A stretch of 64,000 nt of DNA from Loktanella sp. M215 (GCF_021735925.1 NZ_WMEA01000001.1:871001-935000); one strand, 5' to 3'; counted from the stretch's first letter, positions 43,716 to 53,169 are shown. The notes: generated by a model from the sequence alone, not told the origin. Numbers and translations are program-made.

Positions 43716-44516
43716 TCAGTCCGCCCCCATCTCTTTCAGCATCGCCTCGATCCGCGGCACATCTTCAGGGTTGTTCAGCTCCCAGAACTGGCGTCCCTTG
43801 GCATCGACCTCTACACACAGGACCGGTCGCGCCTGTTCAAGGAACCGCAACTGTTCCAGCCCCTCCAGCGTTTCCAGCGGGCCGATGGGCCATGTGCCAT
43901 AGGCGCGCAGGGCGTCGGGGCGGTAGGCATAGACCCCGACGTGGTGAAAGACCGGCGTGTCCGCGTCGTCGGCGTAGGTCTTGCCGGTGTAGGGTATCAC
44001 CTCTTTCGAGAAGTAGAGCGCGTTGCGGCGTTCCCCGAAGACGGCGGTGGTGCCGCCGACGCGACCGGCGCGGCGGTCCTCCAGAAATCCGCGCAAGGCA
44101 CGGCCTTCGGTGCGCAGAACGGGAGTGGCTACATCGACGTCGGGCCGCGCGCGCAGGCCCGCGACGAGGTCAGAAATAAACCACGCAGGCGTCAACGGTG
44201 CATCACCCTGCAGGTTCACGACGATTTCGAAATCCTCGCCCATGGCGTCGATGGCGGCGGCGCAGCGTTCGGTGCCGTTGCGGCAGGATTCGGGCGTCAT
44301 CACGACCTCGGCGCCAAAGGCCTCTGCCGCGTCACGGATGCGGTCATCGTCGGTGGCGACGACGACACGGTCGACGCCCGAGACCTCCATCGCGGCATCC
44401 CAGCTGCGGCGAATCAGGGTCTTGGCCACGCCACCGGCACCGCGCAGGGCCACCAGCGGCTTGCCCGGATAACGGGTCGAGGCGTAGCGAGCGGGGATGA
44501 CGATCAGGACCGACAT
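43716..44516 (-). CDS. kdsB: 3-deoxy-manno-octulosonate cytidylyltransferase
   Basis: A 266-residue enzyme that activates Kdo as CMP-Kdo for LPS or capsule. VIPARYASTRYPGKPLVAL is the CTP loop; NLQGDAPL replaces the usual NVQGDEP; VYAYRPDAL and GPLETLEGLEQLRFLE are standard. The change of Glu to Ala in the QGDxP block is notable because this segment holds substrate, and may mark a variant subgroup. The ATG overlaps the cysQ stop by one base (TGATG). Confidence 0.92.
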   Translation of the reverse strand: MSVLIVIPARYASTRYPGKPLVALRGAGGVAKTLIRRSWDAAMEVSGVDRVVVATDDDRIRDAAEAFGAEVVMTPESCRNGTERCAAAIDAMGEDFEIVVNLQGDAPLTPAWFISDLVAGLRARPDVDVATPVLRTEGRALRGFLEDRRAGRVGGTTAVFGERRNALYFSKEVIPYTGKTYADDADTPVFHHVGVYAYRPDALRAYGTWPIGPLETLEGLEQLRFLEQARPVLCVEVDAKGRQFWELNNPEDVPRIEAMLKEMGAD

Positions 44517-45316
44517 CAGGAGCGCTGCAATGCAACGCCGGGCGCGTAGGCGATGAAGAACGGGTTGGCATAGCCCGCCTTGCCGTAGACCAGCGGTTCG
44601 TGGGTATCAAAGCGGACCACCTGTCCGCCAGCACCGGTCAGCACGGCGTGACCTGCGGCGGTGTCCCATTCCATCGTGCGGCCCAGACGGGGGTAAAGGT
44701 CCGCTTCTCCGGTCGCGATCAGGCAGAATTTCAGCGAGGAGCCTGCGCTTTTCATGTCCTTGACCAGATAGAGGTCGATGTAATCGTCCGTCGCCTGATC
44801 CCGGTGGGATTTCGACGCCACGACCATCAGCGCGTTGTTGTCGGGGTTGGTCGTGACGGACAGCGGCTCCACCTCGCCCACGGTGTCCTTGGCAAAGGGG
44901 CCGGCCTCCTCGACCGACCGGCCGTCGGCGTCGGTATAGAACAGACGCCCCTTGGCAGGGGCATAGACGACGCCCCGGATCGGTTCGCCGTCGACGACAT
45001 AGGCGATGTTCACGGTGAAATCGCCCCGGCGCTTGATGAATTCCTTGGTGCCGTCCAGCGGGTCCACGATCAGGAACGTGCTGGCCTGCACGGCATGAGA
45101 GGCGGCCTGCTCTTCGGTCACCAGCGCCACGTCCGGGAATGCCGCACGCAGGCCCGCGCTGATGATCGCGTCAGCGGCTTCGTCGGCGGCGGTGACCGGG
45201 CTGTCGTCGCTTTTCGACCGCACGTCGAAGTCGGGCGAATCGTAGATTTCCATGATCCGGTCGCCGGCGTCCAGCGACAGGCGGCGCATGACCTGCGTCA
45301 GCTTTTCGAAATCCAT
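44516..45316 (-). CDS. cysQ: 3'(2'),5'-bisphosphate nucleotidase CysQ
   Basis: A 266-residue lithium-sensitive inositol-monophosphatase-fold enzyme that turns PAP into AMP. Metal motifs: E68/E69 in LVTEEQ, D85-PLDGT-90 in IVDPLDGTKEF and WDTAAGHAVL near 226. PAP is the by-product of sulfotransferases, so its presence in the same region as the sulfotransferase gene is functionally sensible. The ATG at 45316 is used because it matches the family start MDFEKL. It is divergent from the export permease. Confidence 0.94.
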   Translation of the reverse strand: MDFEKLTQVMRRLSLDAGDRIMEIYDSPDFDVRSKSDDSPVTAADEAADAIISAGLRAAFPDVALVTEEQAASHAVQASTFLIVDPLDGTKEFIKRRGDFTVNIAYVVDGEPIRGVVYAPAKGRLFYTDADGRSVEEAGPFAKDTVGEVEPLSVTTNPDNNALMVVASKSHRDQATDDYIDLYLVKDMKSAGSSLKFCLIATGEADLYPRLGRTMEWDTAAGHAVLTGAGGQVVRFDTHEPLVYGKAGYANPFFIAYAPGVALQRS

Positions 45317-45472
45317 CGTCTCACTTTCTCCGTAATTGCGGGGCACACATTGAATTGATTGAAAATCAGCCCTTTTTGCCCTTATGCTGCGGCGTCAAGC
45401 GAACGGCAAGATTTTCGTGCCCCCGTCACCGCAGCGCGGCGGTATCCGGATCAGACAACAGGACAACGACAC

Positions 45473-46294
45473 ATGTTTCAGGTTCAGACGCAAAGGTCGC
45501 ATTCGCGCACCGTGCTGGGCATGCTCGAGTTGATCTATCACAGCGCGGTACGCGACATCCGCAAATCCCATCGCAATCCGCTGATGGGGCTGGTCATGAA
45601 CGTATTTCAGTCCGTGCTGATGATCGCCTCGTTCTATGCGCTCTTCGCGCTTCTGGGCATGCGCAGTGCGGCGGTGCGTGGCGATTACCTGCTGTATATC
45701 ATGTCGGGTATCTTCCTTTACATGGCGCATACCAAGGCGATGGGCGCGGTCGTCGGGTCCGAAGGGCCGGCATCGGCCATGATGCAGCACGCGCCCATGA
45801 GCACGGCCATCTCGATCTGCGCGTCGGCGCTGTCGTCGCTTTATCTGCAATTCCTGTCGATCGTGGTCGTGCTGTTTATCTATCACGTCACCTACAAGCC
45901 CGTCGTGATCGACAATCCCATCGGCGCGATGGAGATGCTGATGGTTTCGTGGTTTTCGGGTGTCGCCGTCGGCACGGTCTTTCTGGCGATCAAGCCCTGG
46001 GCGCCCGAAGTCGCGCGCCTTGGCAGTGCGATTTATGGCCGGGTGAACATGATCGCGTCGGGCAAGATGTTTCTGGCCAACTCGCTGTCAGCGTCGATGC
46101 TGGCCATCTTCGACTGGAATCCGCTGTTTCACTGCATCGACCAGCTGCGTGGCGATGTGTTCCTGAACTACAACCCGCATTTCAGCTCTCCGACCTATCC
46201 GCTTTACGTGGCGATCGTGATTCTGATGCTGGGTCTGCTGGGCGAATTCTATACCCGCCGCCGTGCATCGGTCAGCTGGAGCGCCGCACACTGA
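45473..46294 (+). CDS. ABC-2 type polysaccharide export permease (KpsM-like)
   Basis: A 273-residue inner-membrane protein with six helices in ABC-2 style: YHSAVRDIRKSHRNPLMGLVMNVFQSVLMIASFYALFALLG, an amphipathic MLMVSWFSGVAVGTVF block and a last helix YVAIVILMLGLLGEFYTRR. It resembles permeases of capsule or LPS O-antigen exporters. No ATPase gene accompanies it, so the partner must come from elsewhere. AGGA precedes the ATG at 45473. A CGGGCGG...CCGCCCG hairpin (46307-46328) follows. Confidence 0.85.
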   Translation: MFQVQTQRSHSRTVLGMLELIYHSAVRDIRKSHRNPLMGLVMNVFQSVLMIASFYALFALLGMRSAAVRGDYLLYIMSGIFLYMAHTKAMGAVVGSEGPASAMMQHAPMSTAISICASALSSLYLQFLSIVVVLFIYHVTYKPVVIDNPIGAMEMLMVSWFSGVAVGTVFLAIKPWAPEVARLGSAIYGRVNMIASGKMFLANSLSASMLAIFDWNPLFHCIDQLRGDVFLNYNPHFSSPTYPLYVAIVILMLGLLGEFYTRRRASVSWSAAH

Positions 46295-46362
46295 CGCGGA
46301 CAGGTGCGGGCGGTGGCGCCGCCGCCCGTTGCATAGAAATTGCGCAATCCGGCAGGCGCGCC

Positions 46363-46393
46363 CTGTTGCAGGCCCCAGACCCCCTCCCTATAT
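46363..46393 (+). promoter_or_regulatory. Candidate heat-shock (sigma-32) promoter of dnaK
   Basis: CTGTTG (46363-46368) and CCCTATATA (46386-46394) lie about 110 bases before dnaK. The CCTATAT-type -10 element resembles alphaproteobacterial RpoH promoters; the -35 is a weak CTTG match and the spacer is 19 bases. No CIRCE inverted repeat is present. Confidence 0.4.
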
Positions 46394-46502
46394 ACGCCAG
46401 ACAGCCGGACAGGCGCAGTTCTGTCCGCTTCAATCAAAACGGGCGCAGGTGCCGGAACGGGTCTGCGCCTCTCACATCGCCTGACGTATAAGGGATCTGA
46501 AC

Positions 46503-48413
46503 ATGGCCAAGATTATCGGTATCGACCTCGGTACGACCAACTCCTGCGTTGCCATCATGGATGGCAGCAAACCCCGCGTGATCGAAAACAGCGAAGGTGC
46601 CCGCACCACGCCGTCGATCGTCGCCTTCACGGATGACGAGCGCCTTGTCGGCCAGCCCGCCAAGCGTCAGGCCGTCACCAACCCCGAAAACACCATCTTT
46701 GCCGTCAAGCGCCTGATCGGTCGTCGGTTCGACGATCCGCAGCTGGCAAAAGACAAGAAGAACATGCCGTTCGACGTCGTCAACGGCGGCAACGGCGACG
46801 CCTGGGTCGAGGCCCGTGGCGAGAAGTATTCGCCGTCCCAGATTTCGGCCTTCATCCTCGGCAAGATGAAGGAAACCGCTGAATCCTATCTGGGCGAGGA
46901 AGTGACGCAGGCCGTCATCACCGTGCCCGCCTATTTCAACGACGCCCAGCGTCAGGCCACCAAGGACGCCGGCAAGATCGCCGGTCTGGAAGTGCTGCGC
47001 ATCATCAACGAGCCGACGGCGGCCGCACTGGCTTACGGCCTCGACAAGAAAGACACCAAGACCATCGCGGTCTATGACCTTGGCGGCGGCACCTTCGACG
47101 TCACGATCCTGGAAATCGACGACGGCCTGTTCGAGGTCAAATCGACCAACGGCGACACCTTCCTGGGTGGCGAAGACTTCGACATGCGGATCGTCAACTA
47201 TCTGGCTGACGAGTTCAAAAAGGAAAACCAGGTCGATCTGACCAAGGACAAGATGGCGCTGCAGCGTCTGAAGGAAGCCGCCGAGAAGGCCAAGATCGAA
47301 CTGTCGTCCTCCTCCTCGACCGAGATCAACCAGCCGTTCATCTCGATGGGGTCCAACGGACAGCCGCTGCACATGGTCATGAAACTGACCCGTGCCAAGC
47401 TCGAATCGCTGGTCAGCGACCTGATCAAGAACTCGATCAAGCCGTGCCAGGCCGCGCTGAAGGATGCCGGCCTGTCGGTCGGTGACATCGACGAGGTCGT
47501 CCTTGTCGGCGGCATGACCCGCATGCCCCGCGTCAAGGAAGAAGTCGCCAAGTTCTTCGGCAAGGAACCGCATCAGGGTGTGAACCCCGACGAGGTCGTG
47601 GCACTGGGCGCCGCCATTCAGGCCGGTGTGCTGCAGGGCGACGTCAAGGACGTGGTTCTGCTGGACGTGACCCCGCTGTCGCTGGGCATCGAGACGCTGG
47701 GTGGTGTCTTTACCCGCCTGATCGACCGCAACACGACGATCCCGACGAAGAAGTCGCAGACCTTCTCGACCGCCGAGGACAACCAGAACGCCGTGACCCT
47801 GCGCGTTTTCCAGGGCGAGCGCGAGATGGCCGCCGACAACAAGATGCTGGGTCAGTTCAACCTTGAAGGTATCCCGCCCGCACCGCGCGGCATGCCGCAG
47901 ATCGAAGTCACCTTTGACATCGACGCCAACGGCATCGTGTCCGTCGGCGCCAAGGACAAGGGCACCGGCAAGGAACAGAACATCACGATTCAGGCGTCGG
48001 GTGGCCTGTCCGACGAGGACATCGAAGCGATGGTCAAGGACGCCGAGGCCAACGCCGACGCCGACAAGGAGCGTCGCGCGCTGGTCGAAGCCAAGAACCA
48101 GGCAGAGAGCCTGATCCACTCGACCGAAAAGTCGATGGAGGAGCACGCCTCCAAGGTCGATCCGACCACCATCGAAGCCATCGAACTGGCGATCGCCGCG
48201 CTGAAGGACGAGCTGGAGAACGACAACGTCGACAAGATCAAGTCGGGCATCCAGAACGTCACCGAATCCGCGATGAAGCTGGGCGAGGCGATCTACAAGG
48301 CCAGCCAGGACGCCGAGGAAGGCGACAACGCTGACAGCCCCAAGGCCGCTGACGAGGATGACATCCTTGACGCCGACTTCGAGGATCTGGACGACGACAA
48401 GCGCAACAAGTAA
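46503..48413 (+). CDS. dnaK: Molecular chaperone DnaK (Hsp70)
   Basis: A 636-residue Hsp70. Start [21 protein letters not shown], phosphate loop [26 protein letters not shown], linker [14 protein letters not shown] and substrate-binding [15 protein letters not shown]. The C-terminus ends in an acidic tail ([16 protein letters not shown]) similar to the EEVD-like end of bacterial DnaK. GGGATCTGAAC precedes the ATG. dnaJ follows after a terminator. No grpE in the window. Confidence 0.99.
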   Translation: MAKIIGIDLGTTNSCVAIMDGSKPRVIENSEGARTTPSIVAFTDDERLVGQPAKRQAVTNPENTIFAVKRLIGRRFDDPQLAKDKKNMPFDVVNGGNGDAWVEARGEKYSPSQISAFILGKMKETAESYLGEEVTQAVITVPAYFNDAQRQATKDAGKIAGLEVLRIINEPTAAALAYGLDKKDTKTIAVYDLGGGTFDVTILEIDDGLFEVKSTNGDTFLGGEDFDMRIVNYLADEFKKENQVDLTKDKMALQRLKEAAEKAKIELSSSSSTEINQPFISMGSNGQPLHMVMKLTRAKLESLVSDLIKNSIKPCQAALKDAGLSVGDIDEVVLVGGMTRMPRVKEEVAKFFGKEPHQGVNPDEVVALGAAIQAGVLQGDVKDVVLLDVTPLSLGIETLGGVFTRLIDRNTTIPTKKSQTFSTAEDNQNAVTLRVFQGEREMAADNKMLGQFNLEGIPPAPRGMPQIEVTFDIDANGIVSVGAKDKGTGKEQNITIQASGGLSDEDIEAMVKDAEANADADKERRALVEAKNQAESLIHSTEKSMEEHASKVDPTTIEAIELAIAALKDELENDNVDKIKSGIQNVTESAMKLGEAIYKASQDAEEGDNADSPKAADEDDILDADFEDLDDDKRNK

Positions 48414-48432
48414 GGCATTCGCCTGACGGAAT

Positions 48433-48463
48433 AGACCGGCCCCTTCCACCGGGCCGGTCTTTT
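48433..48463 (+). terminator. Intrinsic terminator between dnaK and dnaJ
   Basis: AGACCGGCCC (48433-48442) pairs perfectly with GGGCCGGTCT (48451-48460), loop CTTCCACC, followed by TTT then CTC. This 10-bp GC-rich stem should stop most dnaK transcripts, leaving dnaJ to read-through or its own start. Confidence 0.88.
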
Positions 48464-48489
48464 CTCATTCCCAAGGGGGAAATGTGACG

Positions 48490-49647
48490 ATGGCAAAACG
48501 CGACTATTACGAGACGCTGGGCCTGAAAAAAGGTGCCAGCGCGGACGAGATCAAGAAGGGGTATCGCCAGAAGGCGAAGGAACTTCATCCCGACCGCAAC
48601 ACCGACAATCCCAAAGCCGAAGAGCAGTTCAAGGAGGCCAACGAGGCCTACGAGGTGCTGAAAGACGCCGACAAGAAGGCGGCCTATGACCGTTACGGTC
48701 ATGCGGCGTTCGAGGGCGGCATGGGCGGCGGCGGCGGACGTCGACCGGGCGGACCGCAGGGCAACGGCGATTTCGCCTCGGCCTTTTCCGACGTGTTCGA
48801 CGATCTGTTCGGCGACTTCATGGGCGGCCAGCGCGGCGGCGGTGGCGGGCGTGCGCGTGCGATGCGCGGCAACGACCTGCGCTATAATCTGAGGGTCAAG
48901 CTGGAGGACGCCTACGCGGGTCTGGCCAAGACGATCAATGTGCCGACGGCCGTGCAATGCGGCAATTGCAACGGGACCGGCGCCGACGACGGGTCAGAAC
49001 CCGTCACCTGTCCGACCTGTTCCGGCATGGGCAAGGTCCGCGCGCAGCAGGGTTTCTTTACCGTTGAACGCACCTGCCCGACCTGCAATGGCATGGGCCA
49101 GACGATCAAGAACCCCTGCCACGTCTGCCACGGTGCAGGCCGGGTCGAGAAGGAGAAATCCCTTTCGGTCAACATCCCCGCCGGTGTCGAGACGGGCACG
49201 CGGATCAGGCTGGCCGGTGAAGGCGAGGCCGGCATGCGCGGCGGGCCTGCGGGCGACCTTTATATCTTCATCGAAGTCGCCGATCACCCGCTGTTCGAAC
49301 GTGAGGCAAGCAACCTGTTCTGCCGCGTGCCGGTCAGCATCGCCTCTGCCGCGCTGGGTGGAGAGATCGAGGTGCCGACCATCGACGGCGGACGCAGCCG
49401 CGTGAAGATCCCCGAGGGCAGCCAGTCCGGTCGCCAGATGCGCCTGCGCGGCAAGGGGATGCCAGCCCTGCGCGGTGGTGCGGCGGGCGACATGTTCATC
49501 GAATTGAACGTCGAGACGCCGGTGAACCTGACGGCCCGTCAGCGCGAAATCCTGAAGGAATTCGACACGCTGTCCAAGGACAACAACCCACAGGGGTCGA
49601 GCTTCTTCAAATCGGTGAAGGGCTTCTGGGATTCCATGAAGGGCTGA
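48490..49647 (+). CDS. dnaJ: Chaperone protein DnaJ
   Basis: A 385-residue type I J-protein: J domain 1-70 with HPD in ELHPDRNTD, a Gly-rich linker (GGMGGGGGRRPGGPQG), then four zinc-finger repeats CGNCNGTGAD, CPTCSGMGKV, CPTCNGMGQT and CHVCHGAGRV (about 155-220), and C-terminal substrate domains. It stimulates DnaK ATPase. The ATG at 48490 is taken over a GTG at 48484 because it matches the family start MAKRDYYE; GGGGGA lies before it. Confidence 0.98.
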   Translation: MAKRDYYETLGLKKGASADEIKKGYRQKAKELHPDRNTDNPKAEEQFKEANEAYEVLKDADKKAAYDRYGHAAFEGGMGGGGGRRPGGPQGNGDFASAFSDVFDDLFGDFMGGQRGGGGGRARAMRGNDLRYNLRVKLEDAYAGLAKTINVPTAVQCGNCNGTGADDGSEPVTCPTCSGMGKVRAQQGFFTVERTCPTCNGMGQTIKNPCHVCHGAGRVEKEKSLSVNIPAGVETGTRIRLAGEGEAGMRGGPAGDLYIFIEVADHPLFEREASNLFCRVPVSIASAALGGEIEVPTIDGGRSRVKIPEGSQSGRQMRLRGKGMPALRGGAAGDMFIELNVETPVNLTARQREILKEFDTLSKDNNPQGSSFFKSVKGFWDSMKG

Positions 49648-49672
49648 CCGCGCCCCAGTCTTCGACGGATGA

Positions 49673-49706
49673 CGAAAGGTCCCTGGCTTAGGCCGGGGAC
49701 CTTTCG
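49673..49706. terminator. Bidirectional terminator shared by dnaJ and the DUF475 gene
   Basis: CGAAAGGTCCC (49673-49683) and GGGACCTTTCG (49696-49706) form an 11-bp stem with a 12-base loop. The A-rich left and T-rich right arms serve dnaJ on the plus strand and the convergent gene on the minus strand. The minus-strand stop TAA lies in the loop, so one arm codes the last residues of that protein. Confidence 0.8.
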
Positions 49707-50731
49707 CATTTACGCACCCGCAGCGACGACCAGAACGCGGCGGCGATGAACCCGGCCCCCAGCAGGCCGGTCACGTATTCCGGCACCTCGATCATGGTCT
49801 GGGCGAACATGATGAACGACAGGACCAGAATCGACCAGAACGCCCCGTTTTCAAGGTATTCGAATTCGGCCAGCGCCCCCTTTTCCACCAGCATGATGGT
49901 CATCGACCGGACGTACATCGCCCCGATCCCCAGACCGATCGCGATCAGCAGCAGATCCTGCGTCAGGGCAAAGGCGCCGATCACCCCGTCAAAGCTGAAG
50001 GAGGCATCCAGCACCTCGAGGTAGAGGAACGCCCCGAACCCGGCCCTTGCCGCCCCTTCCAGCACCTCGTCCGAGGAGTCGAGCAGGTAGCCGATCACGT
50101 CCAGAGCAAGGAAGACGACAAGCCCTGCGACGCCGGCGAACAGAAAGGTGGCGACCTCCTCCTCTGGCAGCAGCCAGGCGACCAGCAGCATCGCGACCAA
50201 TACCACGGCCATCTCGATCCCGCGGATGCCGGAAAACCGCGCGACCGCGCGCTCGATCGGGGCGATCCAGTGGACGGTCTTGTCCGCATCGAAAAAGAAC
50301 CGCAGACCGACCATCATCAGGAAAGCACCGCCGAAGCCCACGATCGGGACGTGGGCCTCCTCGATGATGTGGGCATATTGCGCCGGTTCGGTGATCGACA
50401 GGTGCAGCGCCTCCCACGGGCCGACACCGGCGGCGACAACGACGATCAGCAGCGGGAACACCAGCCGCATGCCGAAGACCGCGATCAGGATGCCCCAGGT
50501 CAGAAAGCGCTTCTGCCAGACCTCTGACATGCGCTTGAGCGTATTGGCGTTCACGATGGCATTGTCGAAGGACAGGCTGATTTCCAGAACGGCCAGCACG
50601 CTGCCGATCAGCAGGAAAGTGACAGCGCCAGACGTGCCCCCCTGCAGCACGTAGCCCAGCACACCAGCAAGGACCAAGCCCAGAATTGTCACGACAAAGG
50701 ACCAGCGAAAGTAAATCAACACGTCTTTCAA
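49688..50731 (-). CDS. DUF475 family (TerC-like) integral membrane protein
   Basis: A 347-residue protein with about nine membrane segments. ISLSFDNAIVNANTLKRMS near residue 55 carries the SFDNAIVNA signature that links DUF475 to the TerC metal-transport/tellurite family; SFDGVIGAFAL near 250 is the internal repeat of that motif. It probably moves or senses metal ions in the membrane, but no direct function is established. I see no ATG near the first helix; the best start is TTG at 50731 (MKDVLIYFRW), with AGAGGA about 11 bases upstream. The stop lies inside the shared terminator hairpin. Confidence 0.88.
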   Translation of the reverse strand: MKDVLIYFRWSFVVTILGLVLAGVLGYVLQGGTSGAVTFLLIGSVLAVLEISLSFDNAIVNANTLKRMSEVWQKRFLTWGILIAVFGMRLVFPLLIVVVAAGVGPWEALHLSITEPAQYAHIIEEAHVPIVGFGGAFLMMVGLRFFFDADKTVHWIAPIERAVARFSGIRGIEMAVVLVAMLLVAWLLPEEEVATFLFAGVAGLVVFLALDVIGYLLDSSDEVLEGAARAGFGAFLYLEVLDASFSFDGVIGAFALTQDLLLIAIGLGIGAMYVRSMTIMLVEKGALAEFEYLENGAFWSILVLSFIMFAQTMIEVPEYVTGLLGAGFIAAAFWSSLRVRKCERSPA

Positions 50732-50842
50732 AACCGGAAATTCCTCTGCCCTGTCCCCCTCACCTAGCAATTCCTTTGCGCATCGCAAGCCGTCGAGGTG
50801 CGTTAATGCTTTGTTCACCACGGCTGCGGCATCATTGCGCCC

Positions 50843-51604
50843 ATGACCCATGCTTTTCAGGAATCATTGCCGATCTTTGCCCCCGGCGCCCCGGACGAGG
50901 CGGAGACCGCGACGCCTATTGGCGGGCGGCAACCGTCCTATATCAGGGATCATCGCCAACGCTTGCGCGACCGGTTCATGGCGGGCGGTGCTGCGGCCCT
51001 GCCGGATTACGAGCTGCTGGAACTGGTCCTGTTCCGCGCCATCCCGCGGCAGGACGTCAAACCCCTCGCGCGGGTGCTGATCGACCATTTCGGCGATTTC
51101 AACCGCGTCCTGTCCGCCCCGGCAACCGCCCTGCGCAAGGTCAAGGGCGTCGGTGACGCGGTCGTGGTCGAGTTGAAGGTGATCGAGGCCGCGGCGCATC
51201 GCATGGCCCGCAGCAAGGTCATGGCCCGCCACGTCGTCAGCAGTTGGGATGCGCTGCTGGACTATTGCCATACGGTCATGGCGCACCGCGATACCGAACA
51301 GTTCCGCATCCTCTACCTCGACACCAAGAACACGCTGATCGCGGACGAGGAACAGGCGCGCGGCACCATCGACCACGTGCCGGTCTACCCGCGCGAGGTG
51401 GTGAAGCGCGCGCTGGAGCTGAACGCCGCCTCGCTGATCCTCGTTCACAACCACCCCTCCGGCGATCCGACGCCGTCGCAGGCCGACATTTCCATGACCG
51501 CCCAGATCGCAGCGGCGGCGCAGGCGCTGGGGCTGACGGTCCACGATCACCTGATCATCGGAAAATCCCGCGAGCTGTCGTTCCGGGCCGAGGGGCTGCT
51601 TTAG
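50843..51604 (+). CDS. radC: RadC/MPN-domain (JAMM) family protein
   Basis: A 253-residue RadC family protein: a helix-hairpin-helix-like N-terminal part (LRDRFMAGGAAALPDYELLELVLF, KVKGVGDAVVVELK) and a JAMM metal motif H202-N-H204-PSGDPTPSQAD215. Despite the name a DNA-repair role is unproven; a peptidase-like function is suspected. The stop TAG overlaps the stop of the convergent OmpA-fusion gene (TTAG). Confidence 0.93.
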   Translation: MTHAFQESLPIFAPGAPDEAETATPIGGRQPSYIRDHRQRLRDRFMAGGAAALPDYELLELVLFRAIPRQDVKPLARVLIDHFGDFNRVLSAPATALRKVKGVGDAVVVELKVIEAAAHRMARSKVMARHVVSSWDALLDYCHTVMAHRDTEQFRILYLDTKNTLIADEEQARGTIDHVPVYPREVVKRALELNAASLILVHNHPSGDPTPSQADISMTAQIAAAAQALGLTVHDHLIIGKSRELSFRAEGLL

Positions 51605-53169
51605 TCGCCCACCCAGACCTCGACCCGCCGGTTCATCCGGCGGCCCCATGACGTGTCATCGCACCCCATGGGCAAGGCCTCTCCGAACCCGCGGGTGCCG
51701 ATCCGCACGTCGTCGGGCAGATGGCCCAGCAGCGTCAGCAGGGCAGATTCGACCGCCAGCGCCCGCGCGGCCGACAGGTCGCGGTTCGCCTCCGCCTCGC
51801 CCTCTGCGTCCGAAAAGCCGATCAGCATGATGTCACGCCCGGCGTAGGCGCCGTTGCGGATGGCCAGCGCGAGGGTGCGCAGGTTGGCGGCCGACGCGGT
51901 ATCGAGGTCCGTCGTCCCGTTCGCGAACCGGAAGGTCAGCGAGATCCGGACGCGGGCCAGCATCAGGGCGACCATGTCCTGCAGGTCGCGCAGCGATGTG
52001 TCGGGACCGGCGATCGCCACGGCATGGGCGATCCGTTCGCCCTGATCGTCCAGCGGGATCGGCGTGATGCCCTGATCCGACAGCCCCGCCCGCCGCACGA
52101 TCAGCTGTGCGGCGGGGCTGCGCAGCCAACGCAGCAGGTCGCGGACAACATCCGGCTGGCGATGCGACCGGACAACGGCAAAGGCCAGGGTCGTCAGGGG
52201 GTAATCCTGCGTCTTCAAACCCGCAAGCCGCGGCACCCTCGTCAGCCCGCAGTTGTCGCGCAGACCCAAGGGCTGCGCCACGCCCGTTGCGCGCAACGGC
52301 GTCACACCCAATGCACCGGGATCGGCGGCAACGGCGGCCGCCAGATCGGCGGCGGTCGCATGATAGGTGATCGCGGCTGCGGGCGGTTTTGGCAAAAGCG
52401 CCAGAAAGGCCTCGACCTGACCGTCCTGGGCCGGCCCCAGATGCAGGGTCAGCGGTTGCGGCGCCTGTCCCAGGGACTGCCAGTCGACGATCCGCCCCGC
52501 AAAGGCTGCGATGATGGCGGCGGGATCGATGGTCCGCTGCGGATTGCGGGGCGAGGTGACAGCGACCAGCGCCTCGCCGCCCAGAACAAGGCTGCGATCG
52601 GACGCAGGGGCCAGATCCAGTCCGACCTCTGTGGCGCGGTCGATTTCGCGCGGGTTGGCGGCACGATAGGTCAGCGCGATGTCCGTCTCGAACGTGATCA
52701 GATCGGCAAAGGCTTCGGCACTGGATCCGGCGCGCAGCCGTACGTGCAGAAGGGGGTCCCCGGCGGTATCCTGCAGGACGAAGCGGGCGGTGTCGTCGAC
52801 GTCAGGCTCCTGTGCCAGCGCCAGCCCCGTCTCGCGCGCGTAGCCGGCCAGCAGCGCCGGCACCAGCAGGCCGCTCAGCACCGGCTCTCCCGACAGGCGC
52901 AGGGTGGGGATATAGCCGTCGCGGGGCGGACAGTCGGCGCCGGCGCAGGTGACACCGGCATAGGCCAGCGTCACCGGCCCGTGGGATGATTCGATTTCCA
53001 GATAGGTGCCGTCGTAACCGGCGATCCGTCCGGTCAGCGTCAATGCGCCTTGGGCAGAGGTGATCGTGACCTCCTCGGCCCATGTGGGCCCGGCACAAAG
53101 CAGCGCTGCGGCAAGTCCCCCTGCCGCAGCGTACATCAGTCTGTTTCCGGATCGTCGCTGTGGCGTCAT
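51601..53169 (-). CDS. Periplasmic phosphate-binding-protein-like domain fused to OmpA domain
   Basis: A 522-residue secreted protein. Signal peptide about 1-31 (GGLAAALLCAGPTWAEE). Residues about 95-390 look like a PstS-type type II periplasmic binding domain (PVLSGLLVPALLAGYARETGL, the ERGSTGAA-like segment replaced by LVLGGEALVAVTSP, DAAAIIAAFAGRIVDWQSLG). Residues about 400-522 are an OmpA-like peptidoglycan-binding domain (FRFANGTTDLDTASAANLRTLA, GFSDAEGEAEANRDLSAARA, NRRVEVWVG). The fusion would hold a binding domain against the cell wall. The ATG overlaps the previous stop (ATGA), so it is co-translated with the 357-residue partner. Confidence 0.85.
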   Translation of the reverse strand: MTPQRRSGNRLMYAAAGGLAAALLCAGPTWAEEVTITSAQGALTLTGRIAGYDGTYLEIESSHGPVTLAYAGVTCAGADCPPRDGYIPTLRLSGEPVLSGLLVPALLAGYARETGLALAQEPDVDDTARFVLQDTAGDPLLHVRLRAGSSAEAFADLITFETDIALTYRAANPREIDRATEVGLDLAPASDRSLVLGGEALVAVTSPRNPQRTIDPAAIIAAFAGRIVDWQSLGQAPQPLTLHLGPAQDGQVEAFLALLPKPPAAAITYHATAADLAAAVAADPGALGVTPLRATGVAQPLGLRDNCGLTRVPRLAGLKTQDYPLTTLAFAVVRSHRQPDVVRDLLRWLRSPAAQLIVRRAGLSDQGITPIPLDDQGERIAHAVAIAGPDTSLRDLQDMVALMLARVRISLTFRFANGTTDLDTASAANLRTLALAIRNGAYAGRDIMLIGFSDAEGEAEANRDLSAARALAVESALLTLLGHLPDDVRIGTRGFGEALPMGCDDTSWGRRMNRRVEVWVGD

